Below are positions 6,249 to 6,356 of a stretch of DNA of 6,356 nucleotides, piece after piece. The notes beneath the pieces are model-generated. The model ran no database searches, was not told the DNA's origin, and saw only the letters and a program-made list of their open reading frames with translations. Position 1 is the first letter of the stretch. Each line of letters begins with the position of its first letter. The stretch is taken from contig JALQWJ010000092.1 of the NCBI GenBank assembly GCA_023258775.1, positions 1 through 6,356 of the forward strand. The letters are read 5' to 3'. Made by a program: the position numbers and the translations under genes. The stretch is from Burkholderiaceae bacterium. GTDB taxonomy: Bacteria; Pseudomonadota; Gammaproteobacteria; Burkholderiales; Burkholderiaceae_E.

Positions 6249-6356
6249 ATGAGTGCGACCCTGCAGTTTTCGCTTGAAGCCCTAAACCAGACCGACTGGG
6301 GTTTACTGCTCGATTTACTTGCCCATTTCGCAGGGCTTTCGGTGATGTCCGTGGGG
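6249..6356 (+). CDS. Second short chromate-transporter subunit, N-terminal fragment (runs off right edge)
   Basis: An ATG three bases after the preceding stop opens a frame that stays open for 36 codons to the window end. The protein begins MSATLQFSLEALNQTDWGL and continues LLDLLAHFAGLSVMSVG. The W-x-x-L-x-x-L-x-x-H-F-x-x-L-S pattern, followed by a start of a glycine motif, resembles the first amphipathic helix of the second member of paired short CHR proteins. Identification rests mainly on its place directly behind a short ChrA-type gene, since such genes normally come as adjacent pairs whose products are thought to assemble together. The LPGPN-type motif that would confirm it lies outside the window. 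Confidence 0.65.
   Translation, partial: MSATLQFSLEALNQTDWGLLLDLLAHFAGLSVMSVG

Overview
The window is a compact, housekeeping stretch of a bacterial chromosome with moderately GC-rich, almost gap-free coding sequence. The set and order of genes (miaA and purM converging, then hda, a HAD-IB phosphatase, pcnB, folK and a deoxynucleoside kinase in a row) is one I know from betaproteobacteria of the order Burkholderiales. The MiaA, Hda and HPPK sequences also look betaproteobacterial. I cannot name the genus from the sequence.

Layout. Positions 1-467 hold the 3' half of miaA on the + strand. It converges on purM (minus strand, stop at 506, preferred start at 1573) across a 38-base gap with no convincing terminator. 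A divergent gap of about 47 bases separates purM from hda (1621-2319). From hda onward everything is on the + strand and tightly packed: HAD phosphatase after 11 bases, pcnB overlapping it by ATGA, folK overlapping the pcnB end, a deoxynucleoside kinase overlapping folK by one base (TGATG), a chromate-transporter half overlapping the kinase end, and after 3 bases the start of a second transporter half that runs off the right edge. This looks like one operon of at least seven genes with translational coupling at most junctions. There is no gene-free stretch over 300 bases.

Roles. The products cover unrelated housekeeping tasks: tRNA A37 prenylation (MiaA), de novo purine synthesis (PurM), down-regulation of DnaA after replication starts (Hda), RNA 3' polyadenylation (PcnB), folate synthesis (FolK) and deoxynucleoside salvage (kinase). 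The trailing pair of short chromate-transporter proteins is the accessory part. In the relatives I recall, panB usually follows the kinase, so the pair may be a lineage-specific insertion or rearrangement.

The most unusual structure is a three-copy 27-base in-frame tandem repeat (4428-4508) exactly on the pcnB/folK junction. It contains the pcnB stop codon and makes the folK start ambiguous. A smaller oddity is a triple ATGTC repeat that stacks three ATG codons, one per frame, at the hda start. I see no mobile element, CRISPR array, RNA gene or novel defence system here.
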